Below the pieces are notes generated by a model. The model saw nothing but the letters and a program-made list of their open reading frames with translations. It was not told the DNA's origin and did no database searches. From Pseudomonas sp. NCCP-436 (lineage in GTDB: Bacteria > Pseudomonadota > Gammaproteobacteria > Pseudomonadales > Pseudomonadaceae), in NCBI RefSeq assembly GCF_019656335.1, contig NZ_BPLZ01000003.1, positions 248,001 through 312,000 on the forward strand: 64,000 nucleotides of DNA, in the 5' to 3' direction. How positions within the stretch are numbered: position 1 is the first letter of the stretch; every line of letters begins with the position of its first letter. Positions 17,047-24,984 of the stretch are shown piece after piece. Position numbers and translations under genes: made by a program.

Positions 17047-18102
17047 ATGCTCGATCCGGAACACTGCTGGCAGGCTGTCTGCGCTCGCGACGCCGGATAC
17101 GACGGGCGCTTCGTCTTTGCCGTACAGAGCACAGGCATCTACTGTCGGCCCAGTTGCCCAGCCCGACGCCCACGTCGCGACAACGTCAGTTTTCACGCCG
17201 ATGCGGCAAGTGCCGAGTCCGCCGGTTTCCGCCCATGCCGACGTTGTTCACCGCATACCCGCAGTCCGGCACAACAGCTCGACGAACTGATCGCCGCAGC
17301 CTGCGAACGGCTAAGACAGCAACCGCAGCAAACCCTGGCGCAACTGGCCGCACACATTGGTCTGTCGCCTTCCCATCTGGCACGCGCTTTCAAAGCCCGA
17401 ACTGGACTGACACCCCGCGCCTGGGCTGCCGCCGAACGCCGGCGACGCCTGGAGCAGCACTTGCCACAAGCTACCAGCGTGCTCGATGCGGCACTGGCTG
17501 CCGGTTATTCCGGTACCCGCGCCATTTATGAAGACAGCTCCGGCATGGCGCCCGCTCGCCGTCGTCTACGCGGAGCCGGGGAGCGCCTGCGCTATGCCAT
17601 AAGCCTCAGCACACTGGGCTGGCTGTTGCTGGCCGCCAGTAGCAAGGGAATATGCGCTCTGCTACTGGGTGAAGAGCCTGAAGCACTCTACGAGGAACTG
17701 CAGCAGCGTTTTGCCGCTGCCAAACTGGTCGAGGACACTCAGGGCCTGCAGCCCTGGCTAACGCAAGTGCTGGCCCAACTGCGGGAACCGGAGCGCGCTG
17801 TACACCTGCCTCTGGACATTCGTGGCACAGCCTTCCAGGAGCGTGTCTGGCAAGCGCTGCAACGCATCCCCCATGGCACCACCCGGAGCTATGGAGAACT
17901 GGCCAAACAGCTGCATAGCCATCCACGCGCCATCGCCCGGGCCTGCGCCAGCAATACCATTGCCCTGTTGCTACCATGCCACCGGGTGATCGCCAGCGAC
18001 GGAGGCCCTGGCGGCTACCGCTGGGGCTTGCAGCGCAAGCAGCGACTGCTGGAGCTGGAGCGCTCCCTCATCCCACCAGATGAGACCGAGCGCGACAACT
18101 GA
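17047..18102 (+). CDS. ada: Ada: bifunctional DNA-binding activator and O6-methylguanine-DNA methyltransferase
   Basis: A 351-residue protein matching full-length Ada. The N-terminal Ada zinc domain holds Cys33, Cys37, Cys64 and Cys67 (YCRPSC, PCRRC). An AraC-type HTH follows (about 75-170; LAQLAAHIGLSPSHLARAFKARTG). The C-terminal methyltransferase has the active-site PCHRVI with Cys311. It repairs methylphosphotriesters and O6-methylguanine and activates the adaptive response when methylated. The ATG at 17047 is chosen from the family start. In many pseudomonads pilD is followed by coaE; here the neighbour on that side is ada. Confidence 0.93.
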   Translation: MLDPEHCWQAVCARDAGYDGRFVFAVQSTGIYCRPSCPARRPRRDNVSFHADAASAESAGFRPCRRCSPHTRSPAQQLDELIAAACERLRQQPQQTLAQLAAHIGLSPSHLARAFKARTGLTPRAWAAAERRRRLEQHLPQATSVLDAALAAGYSGTRAIYEDSSGMAPARRRLRGAGERLRYAISLSTLGWLLLAASSKGICALLLGEEPEALYEELQQRFAAAKLVEDTQGLQPWLTQVLAQLREPERAVHLPLDIRGTAFQERVWQALQRIPHGTTRSYGELAKQLHSHPRAIARACASNTIALLLPCHRVIASDGGPGGYRWGLQRKQRLLELERSLIPPDETERDN

Positions 18103-18280
18103 AGAATCGCTGGCATACTCCCGCACCATGCCAGAAGCTGGGCTATTCAGGCGATGGCCTTCGCTTGAGTATGAAAACAGACAAAAGCCCAAGACTCTTC
18201 CGCCTTTCCACTTCATCAAAAAACGGAAAACCGTATTGGCAGGACAGAGGGGCAGGCGCTGACGGCCGAACCCCGCGCCC

Positions 18281-19147
18281 TCAGAAACCGGCGATACGGA
18301 GATAACTGCCGGTGATCACATCTCCCCAGAGCAGGGCAATCAGACCGGCTATCGCCAGATACGGCCCGAAGGGAATGGGTGTACCTGTGTCACTACCGCG
18401 CAGGCGCAGCAGGATCATTCCCAGTACCGCCCCCACCAGCGAGGAAAGCAGGACAGTCAGCGGCAGGATCTGCCAGCCTCCCCAGGCACCCAGCATGGCC
18501 AACAGCTTGAAGTCGCCATGCCCCATACCTTCCTTGCCAGTGATCAGGCGGAACAGCCAGTAGACAGACCACAGGCTCAGGTAACCGGCGATCGCTCCCC
18601 ACAAGGCCGAATCCAGGCTGGTGAACAGGCCAAAATGGTTGACGATCAACCCCAGCCACAGCAAGGGCAGCACCAGCGCGTCCGGCAGGAGCTGATGATC
18701 GGCATCGATCATACTCATGGCCAACAAGCCCCAGACCAACAGCAGCATGGCCCCAGCCTGCCAGCCAAAGCCGAAATGCCAGGCGATATAAGCAGCAAGC
18801 AGACCACTGGTCAGTTCCACCAGCGGATAGCGCTTGCTGATGGGCACCCGGCAGCCGGCGCAGCGGCCACGCAGGAGCAGATAGCTAATCAGCGGGATGT
18901 TTTCCCAAGACCGGATCTCATGCCCGCAGTGTGGGCAGGACGAATTGGGCAAGAGCAGATTGAAGGTTGCACGCTGCGGCTCGGCGGGCAGGTCGAGCAC
19001 CTCTCGCGCCTGCACCCGCCAGTCACGCTGCAACATGATTGGCAGGCGATAGATCACGACATTGAGAAAGCTGCCAACCAGCAGTCCGAGCAACGCGCAG
19101 AGCAAAACAAAGGCTGACGCATTGTCGGCCAGAAACTGAAACGGCAT
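18281..19147 (-). CDS. pilD: prepilin peptidase / N-methyltransferase PilD
   Basis: A 288-residue polytopic membrane enzyme that cuts the leader of type IV prepilins and methylates the new N-terminal Phe. The cytoplasmic methylase domain has the zinc cysteine quartet (Cys71, Cys74, Cys96, Cys99). The aspartyl protease motifs are IDADHQLLPD (148-157) and GMGHGDFK (207-214). It is the last gene of a tight pilB-pilC-pilD operon. It should process the two short pilins encoded at 22372 and 23116, and the type II secretion pseudopilins if present. Confidence 0.96.
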   Translation of the reverse strand: MPFQFLADNASAFVLLCALLGLLVGSFLNVVIYRLPIMLQRDWRVQAREVLDLPAEPQRATFNLLLPNSSCPHCGHEIRSWENIPLISYLLLRGRCAGCRVPISKRYPLVELTSGLLAAYIAWHFGFGWQAGAMLLLVWGLLAMSMIDADHQLLPDALVLPLLWLGLIVNHFGLFTSLDSALWGAIAGYLSLWSVYWLFRLITGKEGMGHGDFKLLAMLGAWGGWQILPLTVLLSSLVGAVLGMILLRLRGSDTGTPIPFGPYLAIAGLIALLWGDVITGSYLRIAGF

Positions 19148-19150
19148 ACC

Positions 19151-20371
19151 CTAACCGACTACCATACCAATCTGGAAGATCGGCAGGTACATGGCGATAA
19201 TCAGACCACCGACCAACACGCCGAGCACGGCCATAATCATGGGTTCCATCAGCGTGGTCAGGTTGTCCACCGCGTTATCCACTTCCTCTTCATAATAGCT
19301 GGCAGTCTTGTCCAGCATCTCGTCCAGCGAGCCGGATTCTTCGCCGATGGCCGTCATCTGCACAGCCATACTGGGGAAGATGTCTGCCTGGCGCATTGAG
19401 AAGTTCAACTGAACGCCGGAAGACACATCAACCTTGATCTTGTTGACAGCATTGCGGAACACCACGTTGCCCGTAGCCCCGGCCACCGAATCCAGTGCAT
19501 CGATCAATGGCACACCTGCGGCAAAAGTCGTCGCCAGGGTTCGGGCAAAACGCGCCACTACTGCTTTGTAGAGGATGTCTCCAATGATCGGTGTCTTAAG
19601 CAGAGTTCTGTCAAGGAAATTTCGAAACTTCTCCGAGCGCTTATAGGCCTGGCCAAAAATGAATACTCCGCCGACGAGACCGAACAAAATCAGCCACCAC
19701 CAGCGCTGCAACCCACGGGAAAGATTCACCACGATCTGAGTAAAAGCGGGCAATTGAGCACCGAACCCATGAAAAATGCTCTCAAACTCTGGCACCACCT
19801 CGATCAAAAGGATTGCGGTAACAATCACCGCCACCACGATAACCGCCATCGGATAGGTCATGGCTTTCCTGATCTTGGCCTTGAGCGACTCGGTCTTTTC
19901 CTTGTAGGTGGCGATGCGATCCAGCAGAGTTTCCAGGGCACCGGACTGCTCGCCGGACTCGACCAGGTTGCAATACAGATCATCGAAGTACATCGGCTTC
20001 TTGCGCAGCGACGAAGCGAAGCTGTTGCCTGCCGCAACTTCCTGCTTGATCTCATCGATCAGCTTGCGCATGTTCGGGTTGTCGAAGCCCTCGGCAATGA
20101 TGTCAAAGGACTGCAGCAACGGTACCCCGGCCTTCATCATGGTTGCCATCTGCCGGGTGAACAGGGCGATGTCCATCGGCTTGATCTTCTTGCCGCTGCC
20201 AAACAGCGAAACGGCTTTTTTACGCACCTTGATGGGGTTGATGCCCTGCTTGCGTAGCTGCGCCTTGACCAGCGCGGGAGACTGACCGCTGATTTCCCCC
20301 TTTACTTTGCCTCCCTTGCGATCAGTGCCTTCCCAGGCGAATACGCTGGTTTTCAGTGCTTTTTCCGCCAT
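19151..20371 (-). CDS. pilC: type IV pilus inner-membrane platform protein PilC
   Basis: A 406-residue GspF-family protein with two repeated T2SSF domains (about 70-195 and 275-395) and three main membrane segments (about 170-195, 222-245, 375-400). It is the platform on which PilB adds pilin subunits. It lies three bases from both pilB and pilD. Nothing in it looks adapted to the unusual pilins nearby; it reads as an ordinary Pseudomonas PilC. Confidence 0.96.
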   Translation of the reverse strand: MAEKALKTSVFAWEGTDRKGGKVKGEISGQSPALVKAQLRKQGINPIKVRKKAVSLFGSGKKIKPMDIALFTRQMATMMKAGVPLLQSFDIIAEGFDNPNMRKLIDEIKQEVAAGNSFASSLRKKPMYFDDLYCNLVESGEQSGALETLLDRIATYKEKTESLKAKIRKAMTYPMAVIVVAVIVTAILLIEVVPEFESIFHGFGAQLPAFTQIVVNLSRGLQRWWWLILFGLVGGVFIFGQAYKRSEKFRNFLDRTLLKTPIIGDILYKAVVARFARTLATTFAAGVPLIDALDSVAGATGNVVFRNAVNKIKVDVSSGVQLNFSMRQADIFPSMAVQMTAIGEESGSLDEMLDKTASYYEEEVDNAVDNLTTLMEPMIMAVLGVLVGGLIIAMYLPIFQIGMVVG

Positions 20372-20374
20372 GGA

Positions 20375-22072
20375 TTAGTCCTTGGTCACTCGGTTGACTT
20401 CCTCCAGGCTGGTGATGCCCTGCATCGCCTTGATCAACCCGGAAGTACGAAGATCGTTGAAACCGTCGGCTCTCGCTTGTGCAGCGATTTCGATGGAGTT
20501 GCCTTCCTCCATGATAATGCGTTGCATCGCCGGCGTGATTTTAACTACTTCATAAATCCCCACCCTTCCCTTGTAACCGCCCTTGCAGTGTTCACAACCA
20601 TTGGGGCCATAAAGCTTGAAGGTACCCAGCTTGTTCTCCGGAAAACCTTCCTTGATCAGCACCTCGGCGGGCACCACCACTTCCTTCTTGCAACTGCAGA
20701 GCTTGCGCGCCAGTCGCTGGGCAATGATCAGGTTGACCGAAGTTGCGATATTGAAGGCCGGCACGCCCATGTTACGCAGGCGAGTCAGGGTTTCAGCGGC
20801 ACTGTTGGTGTGCAGAGTGGACATCACCATGTGCCCGGTCTGCGCTGCCTTGACGGCGATCTCGGCGGTTTCCAGGTCGCGGATCTCGCCCACCATGATT
20901 ACGTCCGGATCCTGCCGCAGGAAAGCGCGTAGTGCCTGCGCGAAGTCCATCCCATGCCTCGGATTGACGTTGACCTGGTTGATCCCCTCCAGGTTGATCT
21001 CCACCGGATCTTCCGCCGTGGAGATGTTGATGCCCGGGGTATTAAGGATATTCAGGCCGGTGTAGAGCGATACCGTCTTGCCGGAACCGGTCGGCCCAGT
21101 CACCAGAATCATGCCCTGAGGCTGCTTGAGCGCCTCCATGTAAAGCGCCTTCTGGTCCTCTTCATAACCCAACGCGTCAATGCCCATCTGGGCACTGCTC
21201 GGATCGAGGATCCGCATCACGATCTTCTCGCCCCACAGCGTGGGCAACGTGTTGACACGGAAGTCGATGGCCTTGTTTTTCGAGACCTTCATCTTGATCC
21301 GGCCATCCTGTGGTTTGCGGCGCTCGGAAATATCCAGCTGCGCCATTACCTTGAGGCGAGCAGCCAACCGGCTGGCAAGCTGAATCGGCGGACGCGCCAC
21401 TTCGTGCAACACGCCATCGGTACGAAAGCGCACGCGGTATATCTTTTCGTAAGGCTCGAAGTGCAAATCGGAGGAACCACCCTTGATGGCATCGAGCAGC
21501 ATCTTGTTGATAAAGCGCACCACCGGAGCATCGTCTGCATCACCGCCGGCCGCCTCCTCCTTCTCGTCACCGACAGCCTCTACATCCAGGCCATCCAGAT
21601 CGACATCGGCCAGCTCCTCCATGCCGCTGCTGCCAGTATCGAAGAAACGCTCGATGGCCTCGCCGAGCTTGTCATCTTCAACCAGCAATGCCTCGGTGCT
21701 CAGGCCGGCACTGAACTGGACGTCAGTCAGCGCCTGGTGATTGGTCGGATCGGACAAGGCGATAAACAGCTTGTTGCCACGCTTGTACAGCGGCAGAACC
21801 CGGTGCTGACGACAGATCTTCTCGCTGAGAATCTCGCGAGGCTGGCTCTCCCTGTCCATGGCCCCGAGATCAAAATAGGGCATCCCGAACTGCTCGGCCG
21901 CCACCTCCGCCAGAGCCCGACTACCTACCAGCCGGTTCTGTACCAGGTACGACACCAGGGGAATCTTGTTGCGGGCTGCCTGGGCCTGAGCCTGACTGGC
22001 CGTACGCTCATCGAGGAGTTCGGCGTTGACAAGTTGACGGGCCAGGCCCGTTGCGATCACGGTGTCGTTCAT
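20375..22072 (-). CDS. pilB: type IV pilus assembly ATPase PilB
   Basis: A 565-residue GspE/PilB extension ATPase. The N-terminal MshEN domain is followed by the ATPase core with Walker A GPTGSGKT at 326-333, the Asp box, Walker B around DVIMVGEIRD and the His box. A zinc tetracysteine appears as CSCKKE and CEHC near 460-500. It drives pilus extension. It is divergent from the short pilin gene, with a 299-base region between them. Retraction ATPase genes are not in this window. Confidence 0.96.
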   Translation of the reverse strand: MNDTVIATGLARQLVNAELLDERTASQAQAQAARNKIPLVSYLVQNRLVGSRALAEVAAEQFGMPYFDLGAMDRESQPREILSEKICRQHRVLPLYKRGNKLFIALSDPTNHQALTDVQFSAGLSTEALLVEDDKLGEAIERFFDTGSSGMEELADVDLDGLDVEAVGDEKEEAAGGDADDAPVVRFINKMLLDAIKGGSSDLHFEPYEKIYRVRFRTDGVLHEVARPPIQLASRLAARLKVMAQLDISERRKPQDGRIKMKVSKNKAIDFRVNTLPTLWGEKIVMRILDPSSAQMGIDALGYEEDQKALYMEALKQPQGMILVTGPTGSGKTVSLYTGLNILNTPGINISTAEDPVEINLEGINQVNVNPRHGMDFAQALRAFLRQDPDVIMVGEIRDLETAEIAVKAAQTGHMVMSTLHTNSAAETLTRLRNMGVPAFNIATSVNLIIAQRLARKLCSCKKEVVVPAEVLIKEGFPENKLGTFKLYGPNGCEHCKGGYKGRVGIYEVVKITPAMQRIIMEEGNSIEIAAQARADGFNDLRTSGLIKAMQGITSLEEVNRVTKD

Positions 22073-22163
22073 TGGTGGCAGGTATCAAACGGATGACTGA
22101 ACCACTCTTATAGCCCAAAGCCATGCCCTGCCCCAAGCAGGTTATAACTGGGTGACCAAAAGT

Positions 22164-22176
22164 GTCAGTTGCTGAC
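22164..22176. promoter_or_regulatory. GTCAG inverted repeat upstream of the pilin promoter
   Basis: GTCAG-TTG-CTGAC is a perfect five-base inverted repeat about 150 bases upstream of the sigma-54 promoter of the short pilin. Pilus regulators of the PilR type bind TGTC-containing sites at such distances; the overlapping GTGTCAG fits. It could equally belong to the divergent pilB promoter. Confidence 0.35.
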
Positions 22177-22272
22177 TTTGCAGGCCCTTTCTCCCTCTCA
22201 ACAAACGCTTCCATCTATCAAGATTCAAGATGTTTACGGGTGGCCTGTACCAGATAAGCAAGACGAGAGTCA

Positions 22273-22293
22273 CTGTCTCAGACCATCAGACAG
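22273..22293 (+). promoter_or_regulatory. PilR-like binding site
   Basis: CTGTC and GACAG half-sites form an inverted repeat separated by eleven bases and lie about 15 bases upstream of the -24 element. PilR sites before pilA in P. aeruginosa contain TGTC repeats upstream of the RpoN promoter. The distance is shorter than usual for an enhancer, so one of the TGTC sites farther upstream may be the main one. Confidence 0.5.
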
Positions 22294-22307
22294 CCTGAAA
22301 AACATAC

Positions 22308-22324
22308 TTGGCACGCTACCTGCT
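22308..22324 (+). promoter_or_regulatory. sigma-54 (RpoN) promoter of the short pilin gene
   Basis: TTGGCACGCTACCTGCT has the invariant GG (22310-22311) and GC (22322-22323) exactly ten bases apart and matches the consensus TGGCACG-N4-TTGC with one change. Transcription should start near 22335, giving a leader of about 37 bases before the ATG at 22372. This is the arrangement of Pseudomonas pilA, whose promoter depends on RpoN and PilSR. Confidence 0.85.
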
Positions 22325-22371
22325 TAGAACGAAACCAGGTCCCCGACCTTAACCACAACAGGAGCTAATCC

Positions 22372-22557
22372 ATGAAGTCTCTGAAAAAGCAAAAGGGTTT
22401 CACCCTGATTGAGCTGATGATCGTAGTAGCCATCATCGGCATCCTGGCTGCCATCGCCCTGCCACAGTTCAATGAATACCGTGCCAAGTCCAACGACACC
22501 GTAGCTACTGCCGACGCCAAGAATGCCGTCAGCGTCCTGGCCGCTTCTCAGCTCTAA
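22372..22557 (+). CDS. helix-only type IV pilin (PilA-N-like mini-pilin 1)
   Basis: A 61-codon pilin gene. The class III leader is MKSLKKQKG, cut before Phe1 of [10 protein letters not shown]; Glu5 is present. The mature chain would be only 52 residues, about the length of the conserved N-terminal alpha helix of type IV pilins, with Phe24 and Tyr27; there is no globular head. Pseudomonas PilA normally has about 140-150 mature residues. It is not a frameshift, because the stop is followed by a new ribosome-binding site and a new signal peptide rather than pilin sequence. AGGAG lies seven bases before the ATG. It sits at the pilA position, opposite pilB, behind an RpoN promoter. Geobacter PilA-N is the closest known analogue in design. 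Confidence 0.9.
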   Translation: MKSLKKQKGFTLIELMIVVAIIGILAAIALPQFNEYRAKSNDTVATADAKNAVSVLAASQL

Positions 22558-22572
22558 TCCGGAGTAGAACCC

Positions 22573-23040
22573 ATGAAAAAAATCGTAGCTTCCTTCATCG
22601 CAGTAGCTGGCATCTTCAGTACTTCTGCCTTTGCTACCCCGATTTCGTCCGGCACCCCCATTCAGCCCGGCAACCAGGGCTGTGCCCTGCTGAGTGAGGC
22701 AGTAACCATCAACCTATCGAGCAACGTCTACGGCGCATACAATTGCAACGTAGCCAACAACACCATCCGCGTTGCCACCTGCCACAAGGGCGGCAGCCGC
22801 AAGCAGGCGACCATTGCCTGTGCCGTGGTCGACATCATCCCCGGTGAGAACGGCGCTGACGACACCATCGTCATGAACGACGACAGCTGCCCTACCACCA
22901 ACTACGAAGGCGTGACCTTCCAGTCCAACAGCCTCGGCAAGGGCTACCTGGCCTCGACCGCCGGTGGCAGCGTGGCTGCAAGCAGCCTGACCGCAATCTG
23001 CGACTCCGCTACCCCGGTCAACTCCCTTGTGACCAACTAA
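22573..23040 (+). CDS. secreted six-cysteine protein, candidate globular partner of the mini-pilin (PilA-C-like)
   Basis: A 155-residue protein with a classical Sec signal peptide (about 1-21, ending TSAFA) rather than a prepilin leader. The mature part of about 134 residues has six cysteines (in QGCALL, YNCNV, ATCHK, IACAV, DSCPT, AICDS), enough for three disulphides, and many Thr, Ser, Asn and Gly residues, as in pilin heads. Lack of any membrane segment means it is periplasmic or external. It begins 15 bases after the mini-pilin stop, with GGAG upstream, so both come from one message in similar amounts. I infer that it docks on the mini-pilin helix as PilA-C does in Geobacter. No sequence family was recognised. 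Confidence 0.8.
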   Translation: MKKIVASFIAVAGIFSTSAFATPISSGTPIQPGNQGCALLSEAVTINLSSNVYGAYNCNVANNTIRVATCHKGGSRKQATIACAVVDIIPGENGADDTIVMNDDSCPTTNYEGVTFQSNSLGKGYLASTAGGSVAASSLTAICDSATPVNSLVTN

Positions 23041-23048
23041 GCGGCACC

Positions 23049-23083
23049 AGCGGGGCGTGGCGTCTGCTGTGCCCCGCTTCTTT
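23049..23083 (+). terminator. terminator-like hairpin after the mini-pilin pair
   Basis: AGCGGGGC and GCCCCGCT form an eight-base-pair GC-rich stem with a 14-base loop, followed by TCTTT. It lies nine bases after the stop of the secreted partner. The weak T-run suggests partial termination, giving much mini-pilin and partner message and less of the second pilin and ABC transporter, as expected if the first two are the structural subunits. Confidence 0.65.
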
Positions 23084-23115
23084 GCCGTCTGCAGTCTATC
23101 CATGAGCTTCAGGTC

Positions 23116-23313
23116 ATGAAAAAGTCGGCATCACGTGTTTTCGCGAAAGGTTTCACCCTCATCGAATTGATGATCGTTATAGCAATTGTGGGCATACTGA
23201 CCGCAATAGCTATTCCCCTTTTCAACGATTACAAAGGGCGTGCCAGCGACGCCTCTGCCCAGGCCGATGCCAAGGCCGCTACAGCGATACTGACCCTTGC
23301 GTTCAGACGCTGA
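23116..23313 (+). CDS. helix-only type IV pilin (mini-pilin 2)
   Basis: A 65-codon gene with a 12-residue leader ending in Gly and the processing site [14 protein letters not shown]. The mature chain would be 53 residues: one long helix with Glu5, Phe24, Tyr27 and Phe51, and no globular domain. It resembles mini-pilin 1 but is not a recent copy, since the DNA differs throughout and the leaders are unlike. No Shine-Dalgarno site is obvious, and a weak hairpin separates it from the upstream pair, so low expression and a minor-pilin or tip role are plausible. The next gene is an ABC permease 29 bases away. PilD should process it. Confidence 0.85.
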   Translation: MKKSASRVFAKGFTLIELMIVIAIVGILTAIAIPLFNDYKGRASDASAQADAKAATAILTLAFRR

Positions 23314-23342
23314 TCATCTCTCAGGATCGGATAACCGGCACC

Positions 23343-24143
23343 ATGCTAGGTTTCTTCTCTGCTTTTCGTCTTGCCATTCGTGCACGCTACCCCGGGTTTC
23401 TGCTTGGCTCCCTGGCAATACTGATTACCGCAACCCTGCTGGCAGCCCAGTTCAGCGGACGACAATCAGCCACTGTCGGCCTAGATGTCGGCCTTTCCGT
23501 CATTCGAATCCTGCTTCCACTCGTCATGATCTTCATGACGCAAGAACTGCTGTCCAGAGAGTTCGACCGTCGCTACTTCCTCAACTCTATGAGTTACCCC
23601 GTTTCACGCGAGCGCTTCTTCCTCAACCGATTTCTCACCCTGATTTTTCTGGGGCTGCTACTGCTATGCGTGATGGCCATCACTCTGGCGGGAACTGTAG
23701 CCGCCCTGGAATCCATGCAACCCCAGGGAACAGCTGCAAACCTGGGGGTCGGTTATCTCTGCGTCATTGCCTTCATTGCAATGGATTTTCTCGTTCTCGC
23801 CTCTCTCGCCGGTTTTCTCGCAGTTATCGCTTCAACACCTAGCTTTGTTCTGATCGGCGTACTGGGCTTCACGCTGATCGCCCGTTCGTATGCTGCCGTC
23901 TCGGAGCTTCTTACCCAGAACGCCTATCTGGTCAGCAATGCCGAAAGCTATCGGGACAGTCTAGGCGTGCTTGGCTATCTGCTCCCCAACCTGGCAAGCC
24001 TGGATATACGCGGCCTATCCCTGTATGGGCAATGGTACTTTTTTCCCAATGACTGGATGTGGCTGATGACCTCTGCCGGTAGCTATGCATTCGGTTTTAT
24101 AGCGCTGGCTCTCTGGGCCATCAGACACAAACGTTTTTCCTGA
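23343..24143 (+). CDS. ABC-2 type permease of the pilin-linked transporter (PilI-like)
   Basis: A 266-residue membrane protein with six hydrophobic segments (about 20-38, 48-68, 98-122, 138-165, 168-190, 240-260). It has the ABC-2 permease layout and the conserved loop QELLSREFDRRYFLNSMSYPVSRERFF after the second segment. It belongs with the ATPase encoded at 24981. In Myxococcus xanthus an ABC transporter (PilG, PilH, PilI) next to pilA is needed for type IV pilus assembly; the gene types and position here agree. The base composition is clearly less GC-rich than that of pilB or nadC. Confidence 0.8.
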   Translation: MLGFFSAFRLAIRARYPGFLLGSLAILITATLLAAQFSGRQSATVGLDVGLSVIRILLPLVMIFMTQELLSREFDRRYFLNSMSYPVSRERFFLNRFLTLIFLGLLLLCVMAITLAGTVAALESMQPQGTAANLGVGYLCVIAFIAMDFLVLASLAGFLAVIASTPSFVLIGVLGFTLIARSYAAVSELLTQNAYLVSNAESYRDSLGVLGYLLPNLASLDIRGLSLYGQWYFFPNDWMWLMTSAGSYAFGFIALALWAIRHKRFS

Positions 24144-24144
24144 C

Positions 24145-24984
24145 ATGCTCCCTCGCCACTGTTTTCTAGTTCTTGCGCTGATTTTCTTCTCGTGCTTTTC
24201 CCTGAGCACGCAACTGAAGCAGCCTCCGGACACTCAGCCAGAACTGCGAAATAAAGAGGACCGAGTAGTAGTAAGCGCTCCGATCCTTCTGTTTCTATAC
24301 GGCGGCGACAATTACCTCGCTGCCAACCTGGAGGCAATTCGCCTAGCTTCTACGGGAATTGATGAATCTGGTACTGACACTGCCTATCTGACGCGGGCTC
24401 AACACGAAGTCAGCAAGCTCAATCCCTGCCACGAAGACAACTATTATCTGGCCAACGCGCTTCTTACCTGGGGAGGAGCAGTATCCGAGGGCAACAAAGT
24501 ATTGAAGTCAGCGATTCAATGTCGCTTCTGGGATGGCGTGGCGCCCTTCTTTTACGGGGTCAACAAAGTGTTCTTTGACCGCGAAAAAGATGAGGCCATA
24601 CAGGCATTCGAACTGGCAGCAGAGCGGTGGCCAGTAAACTCAGCCGCTCTACGTAGACTCGCGATTACTCTTCGGGCCGAACAGTTTTCCGATGAACATC
24701 TGGCATTGAACTATCTGACCCAGCAACGCGATTCAGCAACCGACCCCCTGCTTCAAGAAATGCTAAGCAGACGTGTCACTCGTTTGCACGGTCTCATTCA
24801 ACTTCGAGAAGCCCAGCGCCGATACGAGAAAAAGCACGGTAACCTCCACGACATTAGTCAGCTTGTCGAGACGGGTGAGTTGACAGCAATCCCCGAAGAC
24901 CCTCTTGGCTTAGGCTATGAACTGCAGGATGGTCATATCGACATGAAGACGCTGAAGATCGAAGGCATGGAGAGTCAGCAGTGA
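24145..24984 (+). CDS. membrane-anchored periplasmic TPR-like protein of the pilin-linked transporter (PilG position)
   Basis: A 279-residue protein with one N-terminal hydrophobic segment (about 5-22), either a signal anchor or a signal peptide with a cysteine nearby (FFSCFS). A helical body follows with TPR-like repeats (YYLANALLTWGGA, AIQAFELAAERWPVNSAALRRLAITL). It starts one base after the permease stop and ends inside the ATPase start, so it is made with both and is probably a periplasmic partner of that transporter. No close family was recognised; the equivalent slot in Myxococcus is PilG. Local base composition is low: the line 24241-24300 has 27 G or C of 60, against 38 of 60 in 25441-25500. 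Confidence 0.7.
   Translation: MLPRHCFLVLALIFFSCFSLSTQLKQPPDTQPELRNKEDRVVVSAPILLFLYGGDNYLAANLEAIRLASTGIDESGTDTAYLTRAQHEVSKLNPCHEDNYYLANALLTWGGAVSEGNKVLKSAIQCRFWDGVAPFFYGVNKVFFDREKDEAIQAFELAAERWPVNSAALRRLAITLRAEQFSDEHLALNYLTQQRDSATDPLLQEMLSRRVTRLHGLIQLREAQRRYEKKHGNLHDISQLVETGELTAIPEDPLGLGYELQDGHIDMKTLKIEGMESQQ

Noticed and set aside
16822..17196. N-terminal extension of the HD-GYP gene to 17196
   Set aside because: It would overlap the conserved zinc domain of ada by about 150 bases, and the receiver domain already starts normally from the ATG at 16821 with a ribosome-binding site.
18103..18280. Possible remnant of coaE next to pilD
   Set aside because: The 178 bases show no P-loop or other CoaE motif in any frame.
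22372..23040. One broken pilA split by a frameshift or sequencing error
   Set aside because: The second chain starts with a ribosome-binding site, a start codon and a full Sec signal peptide, and no frame continues the pilin helix into a head domain.
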